From Oopsacas minuta (lineage: Eukaryota; Porifera; Hexactinellida; Lyssacinosida; Leucopsacidae): 64,000 bases of DNA. Every line of letters begins with the position of its first letter. Positions within the stretch are counted from its first letter, which is position 1. The stretch spans positions 62,001 to 126,000 of the forward strand of contig JAKMXF010000066.1 of NCBI GenBank assembly GCA_024704765.1, read 5' to 3'. Below are positions 21,893 through 32,174 of this stretch, piece after piece. Made by a program: the position numbers and the translations under genes. The notes below the pieces were generated by a model that saw only the letters and a list, made by a program, of their open reading frames with translations, ran no database searches and was not told the DNA's origin.

Positions 21893-24144
21893 ATGTATCT
21901 CAAGATACAACACTGCTACCTGTTACTTTACATAGTTTTATCTTCACTTCTGACTTCAAATGCATTATATCTGTTACCATGGCCATCTCCAAAAGATTAT
22001 GCTATAGAAGATGAAGTGGAAGTAATGGCTGTGAAGATGACAAGCAATGTGGCTCTCATGTATTACGATTATTATTCCCTCAAATATTGTGAACATCAGG
22101 ATGGCATTAAATACGGTGGAGAGAATCTAGGAGAGTTACTACATGGAGACAGGAATGTTGTTATTCCCATAACCATGATTATTTTAAGAAATATGCAATG
22201 TAGAGTTATTTGTATGAAAACGATAAATCATTTGAATAGCAATACCTTCATTTCTAGAATTGATAATGAATACTTTGTACAGCTAATTTTGGATCAGTTA
22301 CCAGTTATTACAGAATTCCTTGGAGATGATAAGATCTACGATTTGGGTTATAGTGTTGGATTTACTTTGGAAGGGAAATATTACATAAATAATCATTTAG
22401 GTAGGTTCTATTACTAAATATTATCGCCATATCGTATTTACTCGAATTGTAGCCTCGATTAAATAATTCATTTTAGCACCAGACTACTCATCTAAGAAAT
22501 ACGATAATTCCTATAGAAGTAAACTTGTGTACAATTTACCTAGTGCATTCAACCTGAGATTTAGTATTCCGAGTTTATTTTTTATGAAAAGACCAAGGAT
22601 TTGGCAGAAAGTGTAGACCGAAATCGTGAGACATCGTGATAGACTGATAGTTGAGAGCGCTGAACAGTAGATAAACAAATAACCAGTGGAAGAGATTATT
22701 AATTCATTAATAGGTCCTCATGGTACTGCTATTCTAGTACATGTTAATGTATTATATATTTTCGTATTATTTTTATTAAGATTTCGTCTTGAAATACCAT
22801 GAGAGCTCTATTCAAGGACAATACCGTATAGTTGGGTTCTCAGTTAAGCCTAGCTCTGTGCACAGCTCACATTACGATAATTCAACTGATTGCGCATTCC
22901 CTGAAGTACACCTGCCCCAAGAACTGATTCCTAATGAGATGAATATTATCCTTTTCAGTTATTCTGTCTCCTGGGTAGCGAGTGATGACTCTTGGTCCAG
23001 TCGCTGGGACAAACTGCTAAGACCCAGACACAAGAAAGTACACTGGTTCTCTTTAGTTAATGCTCTTGTAATAGTACTGATGCTCTCAGGTGTTGTAGCT
23101 GCTATTCTCATTAAAATTCTTAGAAGAGATATATCGCATTACAATAGAATTTGTGACGAGTTGAGTGACAGTACTTTTGAGGAGACTGGTTGGAAGTTAG
23201 TACACGGAGATGTGTTCCGTCCTCCTGCACATTCCTTTCAACTCACTGTGTTGCTAGGTTCTGGTGTACAACTATTCTGTACTATATTTGTTATATTTCT
23301 ATTGGCTTGTCTCGGCTTCCTATCCCCTGACAACAAGGGTGCTCTACTCACATACAGTATAGTCATATTCATGTTTATGGGATCTATAGGGGGGTATACG
23401 TCTGGGAGGTTCTACAAGACAATGGGCGGATTTGATTACAAATTAGCTGCGGTTTCAACAGCTCTATTCTACCCAGCTATAATATTCATAATTTCTGCAT
23501 TGATTAATGTACTATTCGTGACTAAACAGAGCACTCAAGCATTACCAATGCCTACTGTAGCAATACTGCTAGCTCTATGGGGATTTATATCTCTACCTTT
23601 GGTGTATATTGGATTCTACATAGGATATCGTAAAGTGAGATATGAACATCCAGTCCGTATCAATGTGATTCCTAGACCTGTTCCAGAGCAGCCAGTTTGT
23701 CACTCAATGGTGATAAGCGCCATGTTATCAGGCTTATTCCCATTCATTGTCGTGTTCTTAGAATTCTACTTTGTATTAACTGCAATTTGGGAGCACCATT
23801 TCTATTACCTGTCCGGCTTCCTATTCCTAGTATTTATAATATTCACAATAACAACTTCTCAGGTGGCAATCATCTCCACATACTTATTACTGTGTTCAGA
23901 GCAGTACCATTGGTGGTGGAGATCCTCTTACTTGTTGTCTATGGGATTTACTGTATACGCATTTGGGTATATTCTTCTGTTCCATTACACACGAGTAGAG
24001 GCAATGAGTATTATATCTTTCTCTTTCTACTGGGCTTACTCAGCTATTATTCTGATATCTCTATGGTTACTCTCTGGTACCATAGGAATGTATTCTTCTT
24101 ATGTATTTGTCCGTAAGATCTATTCTGCTATCAAAATTGATTGA
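21893..24144 (+). CDS. TM9SF: Transmembrane 9 superfamily protein (nonaspanin), TM9SF2/4-like
   Basis: Model join(21893..22400,22781..24144), 623 aa; the intron (donor GTAGGT, acceptor TTAAG) is phase 1, and the joined protein reads YINNHL then DFVLKYHESS, as expected for the family. It has a signal peptide, a lumenal domain (EVEVMAVKMTSN, YYSLKYCE, AENLGE-like GGENLGELLHGDR), then nine membrane segments with signatures RWDKLL, GWKLVHGDVFRPP, GSGVQLFC, SLPLVYIGFYIGYRK, IPEQ-like VPEQ and WWWRSSYL. It ends VRKIYSAIKID, a C-terminal KxD COPI-type retention signal. Members are endosome/Golgi proteins linked to sorting of membrane cargo and phagocytosis. Length and block order match vertebrate TM9SF4. 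An open stretch inside the intron near 22485 would break the family reading and is not used. Confidence 0.93.
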
Positions 24145-24700
24145 ACCTATTATATTTCATAGTTACTAATTCGTACACTAATTCTCCTGTATTTTGTTTA
24201 TGTTTATTATTTTGGTTAATAACTTGGAGAATATATTGTTATAATAGAACCTCTATAAGGAGGGGAGATCGAGACGGCTAATATATTGTGATGTCCACAT
24301 ATAATCAATCTACTTGCATATTTTGACCAGAGTTTTTAGAGTCAGATTTGTTCAACCAATACCTCTAACAACTCTTAATTCTATGATATTCGATCTTTAT
24401 AATATCTCATAGGGTTATTGGTTGGATATACTCGTAGAAAGTTTTCCTTAGAAAACCAAAGATTCGATTTGATTATTGCGATTAATATGTGATTTTTCCA
24501 AATTTAGACACACAAAATTTATTATTCAAGAAATACTATCTTCAATTTCCTCACTTAAAGAGGTTAATTTTAATGTTTGTAACTTGGAAGGTATTTTTAA
24601 TCTAAGGTTCTCCATTCCCCATTCCCCATAATCCGCCAGCCCGTCCATTAATAGAAGTTGTACTATATTATAATGTGTTATATGAGAATCTACTAAGCTA
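24145..24700. other. Intergenic
   Basis: 556 bp of A+T-rich DNA between two same-strand genes. Nothing recognisable was seen. Confidence 0.5.
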
Positions 24701-25417
24701 ATGGCCTCTAGAGATAGTGATAGTCAGAAAACAGCTGCGAGAGATGAACAGCTGATATGTCTACTCAGACACGCGGAGAGATTGGATGACGTAGACATGA
24801 GTTGGCTCAGTCACAAGCAGATGAGGAAATACGACCCCCCTCTCTCTCCCTCTGGGAGAGAGGTAGCTAGCTCTATCTGTGAACATCTGAGACTAGACAC
24901 ACTCGGTGTAAAGCATGTAGTCAGCTCTCCTTTCCTACGTACATTGCAGACAGCTGCTCCTATAGCGAAATGTCTCTCTCACTCCCAGCTGATTGTATGT
25001 AACGGAGTATGTGAGTGTCTCTCAGAAGAAGTAGGATTTAAGACACAACCTATATTTGACCAGCAGCAACAAACTGAAGCATGTACTGGACTTAGTATTA
25101 ATTATATGTCAGATCCTTGTCCAGTATTCCCTGAGACTGTATTAGAAGTACAAGATAGATACAGAGCTGCTATACAAATGGTTGCAGACAAGTATTGGCC
25201 TGATACAGTACTTATTATAACTCATGCAATAGCTGTACGGACTGCATTCCGATTCTACTCGGCCCCTCCTCTCAACGGACTCATACCATACTGTGGTGGT
25301 ATTGTTGTTAAGAGAGGTACCTCAGAGGGCAAACTAAAATTCCTCAGAACTCTGAACGATATTCCTCTTTCAGATGCCATGCCCTTTATCGAAAATAAGA
25401 TCAAACACAGTTTGTAG
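24701..25417 (+). CDS. Histidine phosphatase (phosphoglycerate-mutase-like, UBASH3-type)
   Basis: 238 aa, single exon, start MASRDSD. It carries the RHG-type signature LLRHAER (catalytic His24), the phosphate-pocket motif SSPFLRTLQTA (Arg80) and the second His motif ITHAIAVRTA (His175). The layout fits the branch-2-like histidine phosphatases related to the C-terminal domain of UBASH3/STS proteins and to fungal/metazoan PGM-domain phosphatases. It lacks UBA and SH3 domains, so it is a stand-alone phosphatase domain. Substrate unknown: phosphotyrosine or small phosphorylated metabolites are both possible. No signal peptide, so cytosolic. Confidence 0.87.
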   Translation: MASRDSDSQKTAARDEQLICLLRHAERLDDVDMSWLSHKQMRKYDPPLSPSGREVASSICEHLRLDTLGVKHVVSSPFLRTLQTAAPIAKCLSHSQLIVCNGVCECLSEEVGFKTQPIFDQQQQTEACTGLSINYMSDPCPVFPETVLEVQDRYRAAIQMVADKYWPDTVLIITHAIAVRTAFRFYSAPPLNGLIPYCGGIVVKRGTSEGKLKFLRTLNDIPLSDAMPFIENKIKHSL

Positions 25418-25470
25418 TTTTTATTTTTATTTATTATTGTTATATATTTTTTATATCAGTATTCATAAAT

Positions 25471-25589
25471 AACAATCTAAACGGAATACCGATAATATTC
25501 GGTTTTTGATTAACCGAATTTCGAATACTGATATTCAGTTAGTAACCGATATTGAACTATTCGCCAAATATTATTTGATTGCAATCTTG
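25471..25589. mobile_element. CAAGGTTG-family hAT-like MITE, decayed copy
   Basis: Contains GATAATATTCGGTTTTTGAT, GAATACTGATATTC and CCGATATTGAACTATTCGCC in the same order as the copies at 39258 and 57857. The terminal CAACCTTG is eroded to CAATCTTG. It lies in the PEX13 upstream region. Confidence 0.6.
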
Positions 25590-25740
25590 TTTTAATTGCT
25601 CTTTTTTGTTTTTGTTTGTTTCTGTATGTCTTATTCAACTTTTTATAACTATGGGGAGCTTTATATTCGTACATAAAAATTGGCACTTGCAGTTATGAAC
25701 AATTATATTTCTTACATTTTCTTAAAATAGAATATTTAGT

Positions 25741-26850
25741 ATGTCTGATGTACCTAAACCTTGGCAACGTAACTTAGTTCCTTCTAAAGAATCTGCAGAT
25801 ATAACTTCCAATCCTCTCAGAAATAACATCCTTACCACAGGTGTATCTACATCTAACTCTGCTATCCCCCACTCCTCTCCTTATGCTGCTTACAATAACA
25901 GCAGACTACCTGCTGCTGCTCCAGCCCCTCCCCTCCCTGCCCGTCCCGGCAGACCTGACTACTCAATGGGCGGACAGATGGGCTATGGTTATGGCAGTAT
26001 GGGGATGGGATACTCTCCGTATATGCAGCACTTCTCAGGTGGATATTCAGGAGGATATGGTGGCGGATATTCAGGGGGATATGGGGGTGGATATTCAGGG
26101 GGATATGGGGGTGGGTTGGGAGAAACCTCAGAAAATTCATTCGTGAGGGACGCACAAGAAGGAACTCGATCTGCCTTCTCTGCAATAGAGACAATAGTAC
26201 GAGCTGTTGGGTCTGTAGCTATCATGCTAGAGTCTACTTACTTGGCATTAAGCACATCCTTCAGAGCTATACTAGGTCTAGCTGATCACTTCTCCCAGCT
26301 AAAAACATCTCTATTCGGGGTAATCTCTGGTCTAAGTATTCTATACAAAGTACGTAACTGGATACACAGACTGCTGGTGCTGCTGAAGGTCAGATCTCCT
26401 CTGAGAAATGCAGAGTTCGATTCTGTCTGGCAGTCCTCTGCTCTGGCTGGAGCTGGAGAAATAACATCAGTGGAACAGCTGGTTCCTGATCACAAGCTAA
26501 GTCTATGGCCATTCCTATCTTTCTTTACTGTTATCCTAGCTCTACCTTATTTACTATGGAGACTGACTAAGTCTTTTACTGGGAGTAAAGCAGAAACAGA
26601 CGACTTCTTATGGGCAGAAGGCAAGGACGAGCATGTGTTACTGAAAGCTAACCATTCTTTCCAGGGACAGCCCCCTCGAGAGCTGAGTTTTAATGAGGGA
26701 GATATTCTCATTGCTGCTCCCAAACATAAACAGCCTCACGTCAGAGGATGGTTATTAGCGTGTATAGACCAGAATGTAGGGTTAATACCAGCTAACTATA
26801 TGAGTATTGTAGGGGTGAGGAAGTCTGAGCTGCCATTAGAGCAGAACTAA
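25741..26850 (+). CDS. PEX13: Peroxin-13, peroxisomal import docking protein
   Basis: 369 aa, single exon; human PEX13 has about 400. The order of features is diagnostic: Pro-rich N-terminus beginning KPWQRN; Tyr/Gly repeats at about 80-127 (YSGGYGGG units); a conserved core (REDAQEG-like VRDAQEGTRSAF, SIETIV-like SAIETIVRAVGS, NSFRAVL-like TSFRAILGLADHFSQLK); a membrane segment at about 255-275 (FLSFFTVILALPYLLW); and a C-terminal SH3 at about 298-357 (ELSFNEGDIL, VRGWLLA, GLIPANYM). PEX13 sits in the peroxisome membrane with PEX14 and forms the import pore for PEX5-bound cargo; the YG repeats are thought to build its meshwork. The YSGGYGGG units are near-identical DNA repeats, so copy number may vary. 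Confidence 0.95.
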   Translation: MSDVPKPWQRNLVPSKESADITSNPLRNNILTTGVSTSNSAIPHSSPYAAYNNSRLPAAAPAPPLPARPGRPDYSMGGQMGYGYGSMGMGYSPYMQHFSGGYSGGYGGGYSGGYGGGYSGGYGGGLGETSENSFVRDAQEGTRSAFSAIETIVRAVGSVAIMLESTYLALSTSFRAILGLADHFSQLKTSLFGVISGLSILYKVRNWIHRLLVLLKVRSPLRNAEFDSVWQSSALAGAGEITSVEQLVPDHKLSLWPFLSFFTVILALPYLLWRLTKSFTGSKAETDDFLWAEGKDEHVLLKANHSFQGQPPRELSFNEGDILIAAPKHKQPHVRGWLLACIDQNVGLIPANYMSIVGVRKSELPLEQN

Positions 26851-28377
26851 TGTGTATTGACTATGTTGTTACTAATCGTTAGAGGCGTTGATATATTTGG
26901 TATTTTACTCATTGCTATTCGGAATTTGATACTATTAATAAACTACCTACAGTAAGATACAGGAAATTCACGCTTTGCTTAATTATACTGTTTTCAAAAT
27001 ATTGTGTGAATTTTACAGTGATTTTGTATCCGATTAGACTCTCTATATTCTTGTTGATAATTACTTAAGTTATGTAATTCCAATTTATTCGGATTTAAGA
27101 ACCGACCATTTGAAAATACAATCAAAACTGCTTTATTGCTAACTTTTAGTTTATTATAGCGGATTTTGTTCTTTTTTCTTTAAGAAATTCTTCTAAATAT
27201 TCTTGCCTGACCAAGAAATGGTTAAAACAATTGTTTCAACTGTAGTATAATGTTGCGGAACCAACTGGAAATACCGTACAACTCTACAGAGTGACGCTGG
27301 GGTACAAGACATTCTGTAACCTGTTGAGGTCGATTACGTCATACCATAAACCACTGATTATTTCACACCAAGCACGACAATTACATTTATACTACTAGCA
27401 GTTTGCTAACCAGATTTTAAAATTACTCTTTTTATTTAATTTGTTAGGAATACATCTCGTCAGTTTGTATCAGCAATACTGCTATTACTCTTTAGTTATC
27501 ACATACTATAATTTCCTTTTAGTGCAGCAGGGAGATGCTCAAATGGCACGGACGATGTGCGACGTCCGTACGTCTGGTCTCCGCTGCCATGCGAAATCTA
27601 ACAGTTAGATTAGATTGACATGAAAGTTGGTATACGTATAGATTTTGGGTCGGAGATTTGCACCTCGGGTATGATTTTTTCTAAAGTTAATATTTCACAC
27701 CTTTTTTGGTGATTAATCATATTTTCACACCTTTCTATGAAAATACAAAAGCAAGCTAGAGATTTGATTTTAACACGTTGTCAGGGGTTATTGGCTGTAT
27801 AGAGTCCGATTTTGAGATTTTGAGTGTCTGGAAGTTACAATTTCACAGATTTATCATATGAATAATCATATTTTCACACCTTTTTGCATATTATTCAAAA
27901 CCATTCTACGATTTCGTGTTAACTGTTAGTAAGGAGTAATCGAGTATGTAGATCCGCGAAGCGGTTCGTCATTTTCTAATCAAAGACTGAAGATGAGAAT
28001 AGAATTCGTATCATAATCTGGCAATGAAAATGTTTGAAATATCAATGTTAAAAGAAGAAATTTGAAATCACTAACAACTTTCTTTCCAGTTCCTCAACGT
28101 CAACAATTACCACATTTCTGTAGAATGAAATTGTCATTGAAGACATAGAGACAAGGATTTGATGGTTCAGAACACAAACATATCCTGTTGATAGCTTTAC
28201 ATCACGAGTTAATATTAGAATATATTTTCTGAAATAAATTTGTAGGACACCTATACCTATCTTCCATTATTCTTTCTGAATGGCATATGTCTCATGCATA
28301 TACTCCATTATGTTCTTTGATAATTATAACTAGAATTACTTTATCATTCGTTTCTTGACAAATAGCAATATTCTATA
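26851..28377. other. Intergenic with a dispersed TTTCACACC-type repeat
   Basis: No gene supported. From about 27500 to 27980 it holds a repeat with recurrent TTTCACACCTTTT motifs and a CCGCGAAGCGG palindrome. Similar sequence lies at 35950-36005, 39485-39910 and 61200-61440. The remainder (26851-27500, 27990-28377) shows nothing recognisable. Confidence 0.5.
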
Positions 28378-29283
28378 ATGTTATCTAAAGAAATAGTAAT
28401 TACAGATTCTCATCATCATCTTTGGACACCTGATACTCACTCCTGGGTGAAAGATGTAAAAGACTCAGGTCACCCAGCAGGCCCATTTAAATCAATTCAG
28501 AACTATCTGTTACCAGAGTTCTTAGCAGATATTGAACCATTCAATATAACAAAGTCTGTACATTTACAATGCTTTATGGATGGAGATCCGATTAATGAAA
28601 CTAAAAGTTTACAAACAATTGCAGATTCTAATCCAAAAGGATTTCCCCATGGTATAGTCAGTCATTGTGACTTAACTTCACCAGACGTATCTCAGGTGTT
28701 GATAAACCATATGAAATACCCGAATTTTAGAGGCACAAGACAGCTGCTTAATTTCCATCCAGACAAGAAAATATTTTGTGAGGCTAAACATGATAATTAT
28801 CTTACAGATGTAACCTGGCAACAGGGGTACTCTCTGCTTGCTGAACACAAATTAACATTTGATATGCATATATTACCACGTCAATACCTACAAGCATATG
28901 ACGTCATCAAAGCTAATCCCACTATAAATGTTGTAATTAATCATTGTGGGGTAATGTATGAGAGAGATGAAGCTACTATGAAGTTATGGAGAGATGGGCT
29001 GGCAATGCTAGCTTCACTTCCTAACTGTTTTATGAAGTTATCTGGGTTAGCTATGGTACATATTAATCCTGATGATTTAGTTCCCATCAAGTCTATCGTA
29101 CAGGAGCTAATTGGTTTGTTTGGTACTGATAGATGTATGTACGGTTCTAACTTCCCAGTAGATAAAGTGAACGCTACTTATCAGCAACTGATAAAAGCAA
29201 TGGAGTTCTCTATAGCTGATTATACCTTAGAAGAGAAGAAGAATATATTCGCTAATAATGCTAACACATTTTATAGGTTGTAA
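28378..29283 (+). CDS. Amidohydrolase_2 family TIM-barrel metal-dependent hydrolase
   Basis: 301 aa, single exon. It starts with the metal-binding motif DSHHHLW (residues 10-16) and keeps FDMHILPRQ (His on the next strand), VVINHCG (metal/proton-shuttle His) and MYGSNFPVDK with the conserved Asp near the C-terminus. This is the COG3618-type family that includes fuconolactonase-like and 2-pyrone-4,6-dicarboxylate lactonase-like hydrolases. A sugar-lactone or aromatic-lactone hydrolase role is possible, but the substrate is unknown. No targeting signal, so cytosolic. Length is normal and all motifs are intact. Confidence 0.88.
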   Translation: MLSKEIVITDSHHHLWTPDTHSWVKDVKDSGHPAGPFKSIQNYLLPEFLADIEPFNITKSVHLQCFMDGDPINETKSLQTIADSNPKGFPHGIVSHCDLTSPDVSQVLINHMKYPNFRGTRQLLNFHPDKKIFCEAKHDNYLTDVTWQQGYSLLAEHKLTFDMHILPRQYLQAYDVIKANPTINVVINHCGVMYERDEATMKLWRDGLAMLASLPNCFMKLSGLAMVHINPDDLVPIKSIVQELIGLFGTDRCMYGSNFPVDKVNATYQQLIKAMEFSIADYTLEEKKNIFANNANTFYRL

Positions 29284-29444
29284 TACGAAATACGTATTAT
29301 TGCTCCATTTTTTAGTTTTGAAGCGATTCCAGTGACATAATTATATAAGAATTTGTGTGCTGTAACTTTGCTTAATGTACGAAGATTATAGAATGTTTAC
29401 ATTATTTAATTGAATTATACTAAGTCTAAAATCCAGAGCATTAA

Positions 29445-29458
29445 AGGAGCGCGCTCCT
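29445..29458. repeat. 14-bp perfect palindrome AGGAGCGCGCTCCT
   Basis: Part of a GC-rich patch (29440-29570) with several GGAGCGC/GCGCTCC pieces in both orientations, in A+T-rich surroundings. Probably a decayed inverted-repeat element. Confidence 0.6.
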
Positions 29459-29655
29459 ATTTTGAGGAACGGGACCTGGAGCACGCTCAATTTATGATTC
29501 AGGAGCCGATGGTGGAGTGGCGCTCCATATTTGAAGGAGCGCACACACTGGCGGTCACTCCTATTTAAATTTGTACAAGTTCTGCATGCAGATATACCGA
29601 CTTCCAGAGCCATTGCATACTTCATATCTTATTCGTATCAATCAGAACCAGGTGT

Positions 29656-30177
29656 ATGGCACTCAGTTTAATTCTAAATTTTAATCATCTCATTGTTTAT
29701 TCTACAGAAGGGAAGTATCTACAATCCGTTGGAAGGGAAAGGGAAGAATGGATTGCATTTAATAGACCGATAGGAATTGATTGTTCAACAGAAATTAATA
29801 CAATATATATTGCTGAAAGGGGAAATAACAAAGTTCATTGTTTGAATTCAGAACTCACATTCCATTCGTATATTGACAATATTTTGGGTACTAGAGATGT
29901 ACAATTAACATCTAAGGCGGTTATTGTATTGTCTTTCCGAAATTTTTGTGTCTGTATCTTCACATATTATTATCAGCTGATTAGAGAAATTATTCCACGT
30001 GGTGAAGGCTGGTTTGTTACAATCCTTTTCAATTTTCTTGATGAATATTGCAATCTTATGAAAAAGGGTTTATCCACAATTTTGGTAAGGAAGGAGGAGA
30101 GAGAGGAGATAGTTTATATCCTACAGGAAACACAATCTTCCCTGAAGGAAGAATCAATAATTCATAATTATTACTGA
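29656..30177 (+). pseudogene. NHL-repeat protein, decayed fragment
   Basis: The frame keeps NHL-like signatures: YSTEGKYLQSVG, AFNRPIGIDCS, TIYIAERGNNKVHCL and a TRDVQLTSKAVIVLS strand that parallels PRDVKVTRDRVLVLD in the intact gene at 37-38 kb. It lacks the N-terminal coiled coil and the first repeats, and the later part is scrambled before a stop. About 173 codons remain, against 414-422 in the intact local paralogues. Read as a truncated, drifting copy; expression of a short protein cannot be excluded. Confidence 0.6.
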
Positions 30178-31136
30178 GGAACCCAACCATAATGTACAGA
30201 TATTCTGATCTCAATATTAACAATGCTCTACTTATATTCTCTATTATATCACTCGTACTTTACTCGTTATTTGTATATCATGGTTTATTCTCCCTATATA
30301 TTGTACAGTGGGAACTGCACAAACCAACACCTGTATAATCCGGAATAACACTCTAATGGAGTCTAACCCGATAGTGTTTTTGATCTGAAATAGCTTCCGA
30401 CTATACAAATTCACCATGCATAATAATCCGCAATTTGCTAAACCGACAAATTTTTCCATGTCAGTTACTCGGTTTATGCACATTCCACTCTACTAAACTC
30501 CCCTTCTTCCACCCTTTCTACTTCGGTAATTCGGATACTTTATTATTCCAATTACCTACATACAGCCTGTTATATTTTGGGCTAATTAATTATACTACTG
30601 TATATACATACTATGTATGCATATGAGTCATATCACTGCTGATTATTGTCGTTACCGCTAATTAAGGAATAGAGCTGGTCTTTCATGTTGTTCAAGAGTC
30701 TCTGTTTCCAATGGAAAATTACAAAAACGCCGTTCCAGCTAAATCAAGAGTTCATAATTGTATGTAACTAACGGATGGCAATCATCAATAGGTCAAATTC
30801 CTAAACTATCACTAAATATGGTATTTTGGTAAATAGTCATTATTAAAATGGTAGTCGTTAAATGATCGGAATTTGTCCAACACTGAATTTGGACTTCAAT
30901 GCTAACAATACGTATGTTAAACATGACTGTGAATTATTTGAACAACAAACAAATAAACAAAAATTATCGATAAAAATCAAACACAAAAAATGTTTAGTTC
31001 CAAAATTTACAATTGGAGATAAATAATTAGAAATTTTACAAAGCTCAACTTTTATCCACATTGGGCCTAACATATTGCAAAATGCACATTTTCATGATTT
31101 TTTCACGGATCCGCTATCAGTCTTTCTCAGAATCGA
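30178..31136. other. Intergenic, transposon debris
   Basis: About 30310-30590 looks like a TIR element body (ATCCGGAATAAC..., AATTCGGATACTTTATTATT...), of the CCGGAATA type seen also near 59.4-59.6 kb. Nothing coding is supported. Confidence 0.4.
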
Positions 31137-31901
31137 TCACAGGTTTGCCTCATCTCTTTGATTTGTAGCCCTCTCCTTTTCATCAATATCTTTCGCTTTT
31201 TCCATGATCATAGCTGTACAAACCCTTCCGTCTGATTGAAAGCGAATACCCTCAATTGTTTGAATCAATTTTTTAGTCATGGCATCATAGTAGAAATCGT
31301 CCTTGGTAGATGTACAGGAGATACACATCCAATTCTGCTTTGCCTTTCCAATTATTTTCTCATTGAATATTTTTAGTTGTTCGTTCTGCAGTTCACCATG
31401 AATTAAGCGTTCTTGCTTCTCATAGGAGTAGATGTCTTTTTCGCCTCTTTTCTCCAACTTTAAGTCAACCTTAGTAAACACAGGTATTACGTAGTCGTAG
31501 AAATGTTCATGTTCCATAAAGGTTGCGAACATTGCGAAATATGAAACCAGTTCTTTTTCGATTCGTTCAGTTGCACTTATCACAAACAGAAACGCATCTA
31601 CACCATCTTTAGCTTCATAGAAAGCATCAACCATGTCCCCCTTGGCTTGTCCGCTATTCCAAAAGTCTCCAAATCCTGGAGTGTCGATAATCCTTAGAGT
31701 ACGACCACCTGGTAGACTCGTACACTCACACCTGATTGTATCTGTTACTCGTGCTATACTGTCCGCAGCTGCAAAATGTTCTCTCTTCAGTAGAAAATTT
31801 CCAAGACTGCTCTTTCCTGCACCCATTTTCCCAACCAACATAACTGTATAATTGTCGTAATCTTTCTTTCTGGCGACTGTATCTGCGTGTGTATTTCCCA
31901 T
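31137..31901 (-). CDS. AIG1/GIMAP-like GTPase
   Basis: 254 aa, single exon. G1 is GKMGAGKSS (24-32), G3 DTPGFGDF (73-80), G4 FTKVDLK (TKVD at 143-146). The motif between G3 and G4 (DGVDAFLFVISATERIEKE) matches the AIG1 family. The N-terminus MGNTH has Gly2 and suits N-myristoylation, so membrane association is likely. A basic/acidic C-terminal helix follows the G domain (EKAKDIDEKERA). AIG1/GIMAP proteins form GTP-dependent scaffolds on membranes and are tied to lymphocyte survival in vertebrates and immune responses in plants and invertebrates. This is the only intact member here; a decayed close relative lies at 41996-43013 on the other strand. Confidence 0.87.
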   Translation of the reverse strand: MGNTHADTVARKKDYDNYTVMLVGKMGAGKSSLGNFLLKREHFAAADSIARVTDTIRCECTSLPGGRTLRIIDTPGFGDFWNSGQAKGDMVDAFYEAKDGVDAFLFVISATERIEKELVSYFAMFATFMEHEHFYDYVIPVFTKVDLKLEKRGEKDIYSYEKQERLIHGELQNEQLKIFNEKIIGKAKQNWMCISCTSTKDDFYYDAMTKKLIQTIEGIRFQSDGRVCTAMIMEKAKDIDEKERATNQRDEANL

Positions 31902-31991
31902 TTTACGTATATGTTGCTAGATTCGGATTTATATCAACCAATACTAATAATAAAATAATTCCAGAATAATCAGATGTGTATTTTTTAATTG

Positions 31992-32174
31992 CAGTGTAGA
32001 AGTGAGTTTATGTGATTGCAGGACTTTCCCACATTTTCTACAATAGTGTAATCCTCATGTTGGATCCGTGAGCTTGACAACTATGCGAGAGGTTTAGATA
32101 ATGAACTACTTATATGAAATGGGGGAATTATTGGAAAAGTCTTGCAATCACACTAAATTCAATTCTACATTGTA
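31992..32174. mobile_element. MITE with about 35-bp TIRs
   Basis: The left end (CAGTGTAGAAGTGAGTTTAT then GTGATTGCAGGACTTT) matches the reverse complement of the right end (CAATGTAGAATTGAATTTAG then TGTGATTGCAAGACTTTT). About 180 bp, non-coding, just upstream of the AIG1 gene. Confidence 0.65.

Noticed and set aside
22480-22615. Possible extra TM9SF exon (APDYSSKKYD...)
   Set aside because: It ends in a stop and would interrupt YINNHL-DFVLKYH, which joins perfectly in phase 1 without it.
25862-26225. Pro/Tyr-rich minus-strand frames
   Set aside because: Antisense of the PEX13 Tyr/Gly repeat.
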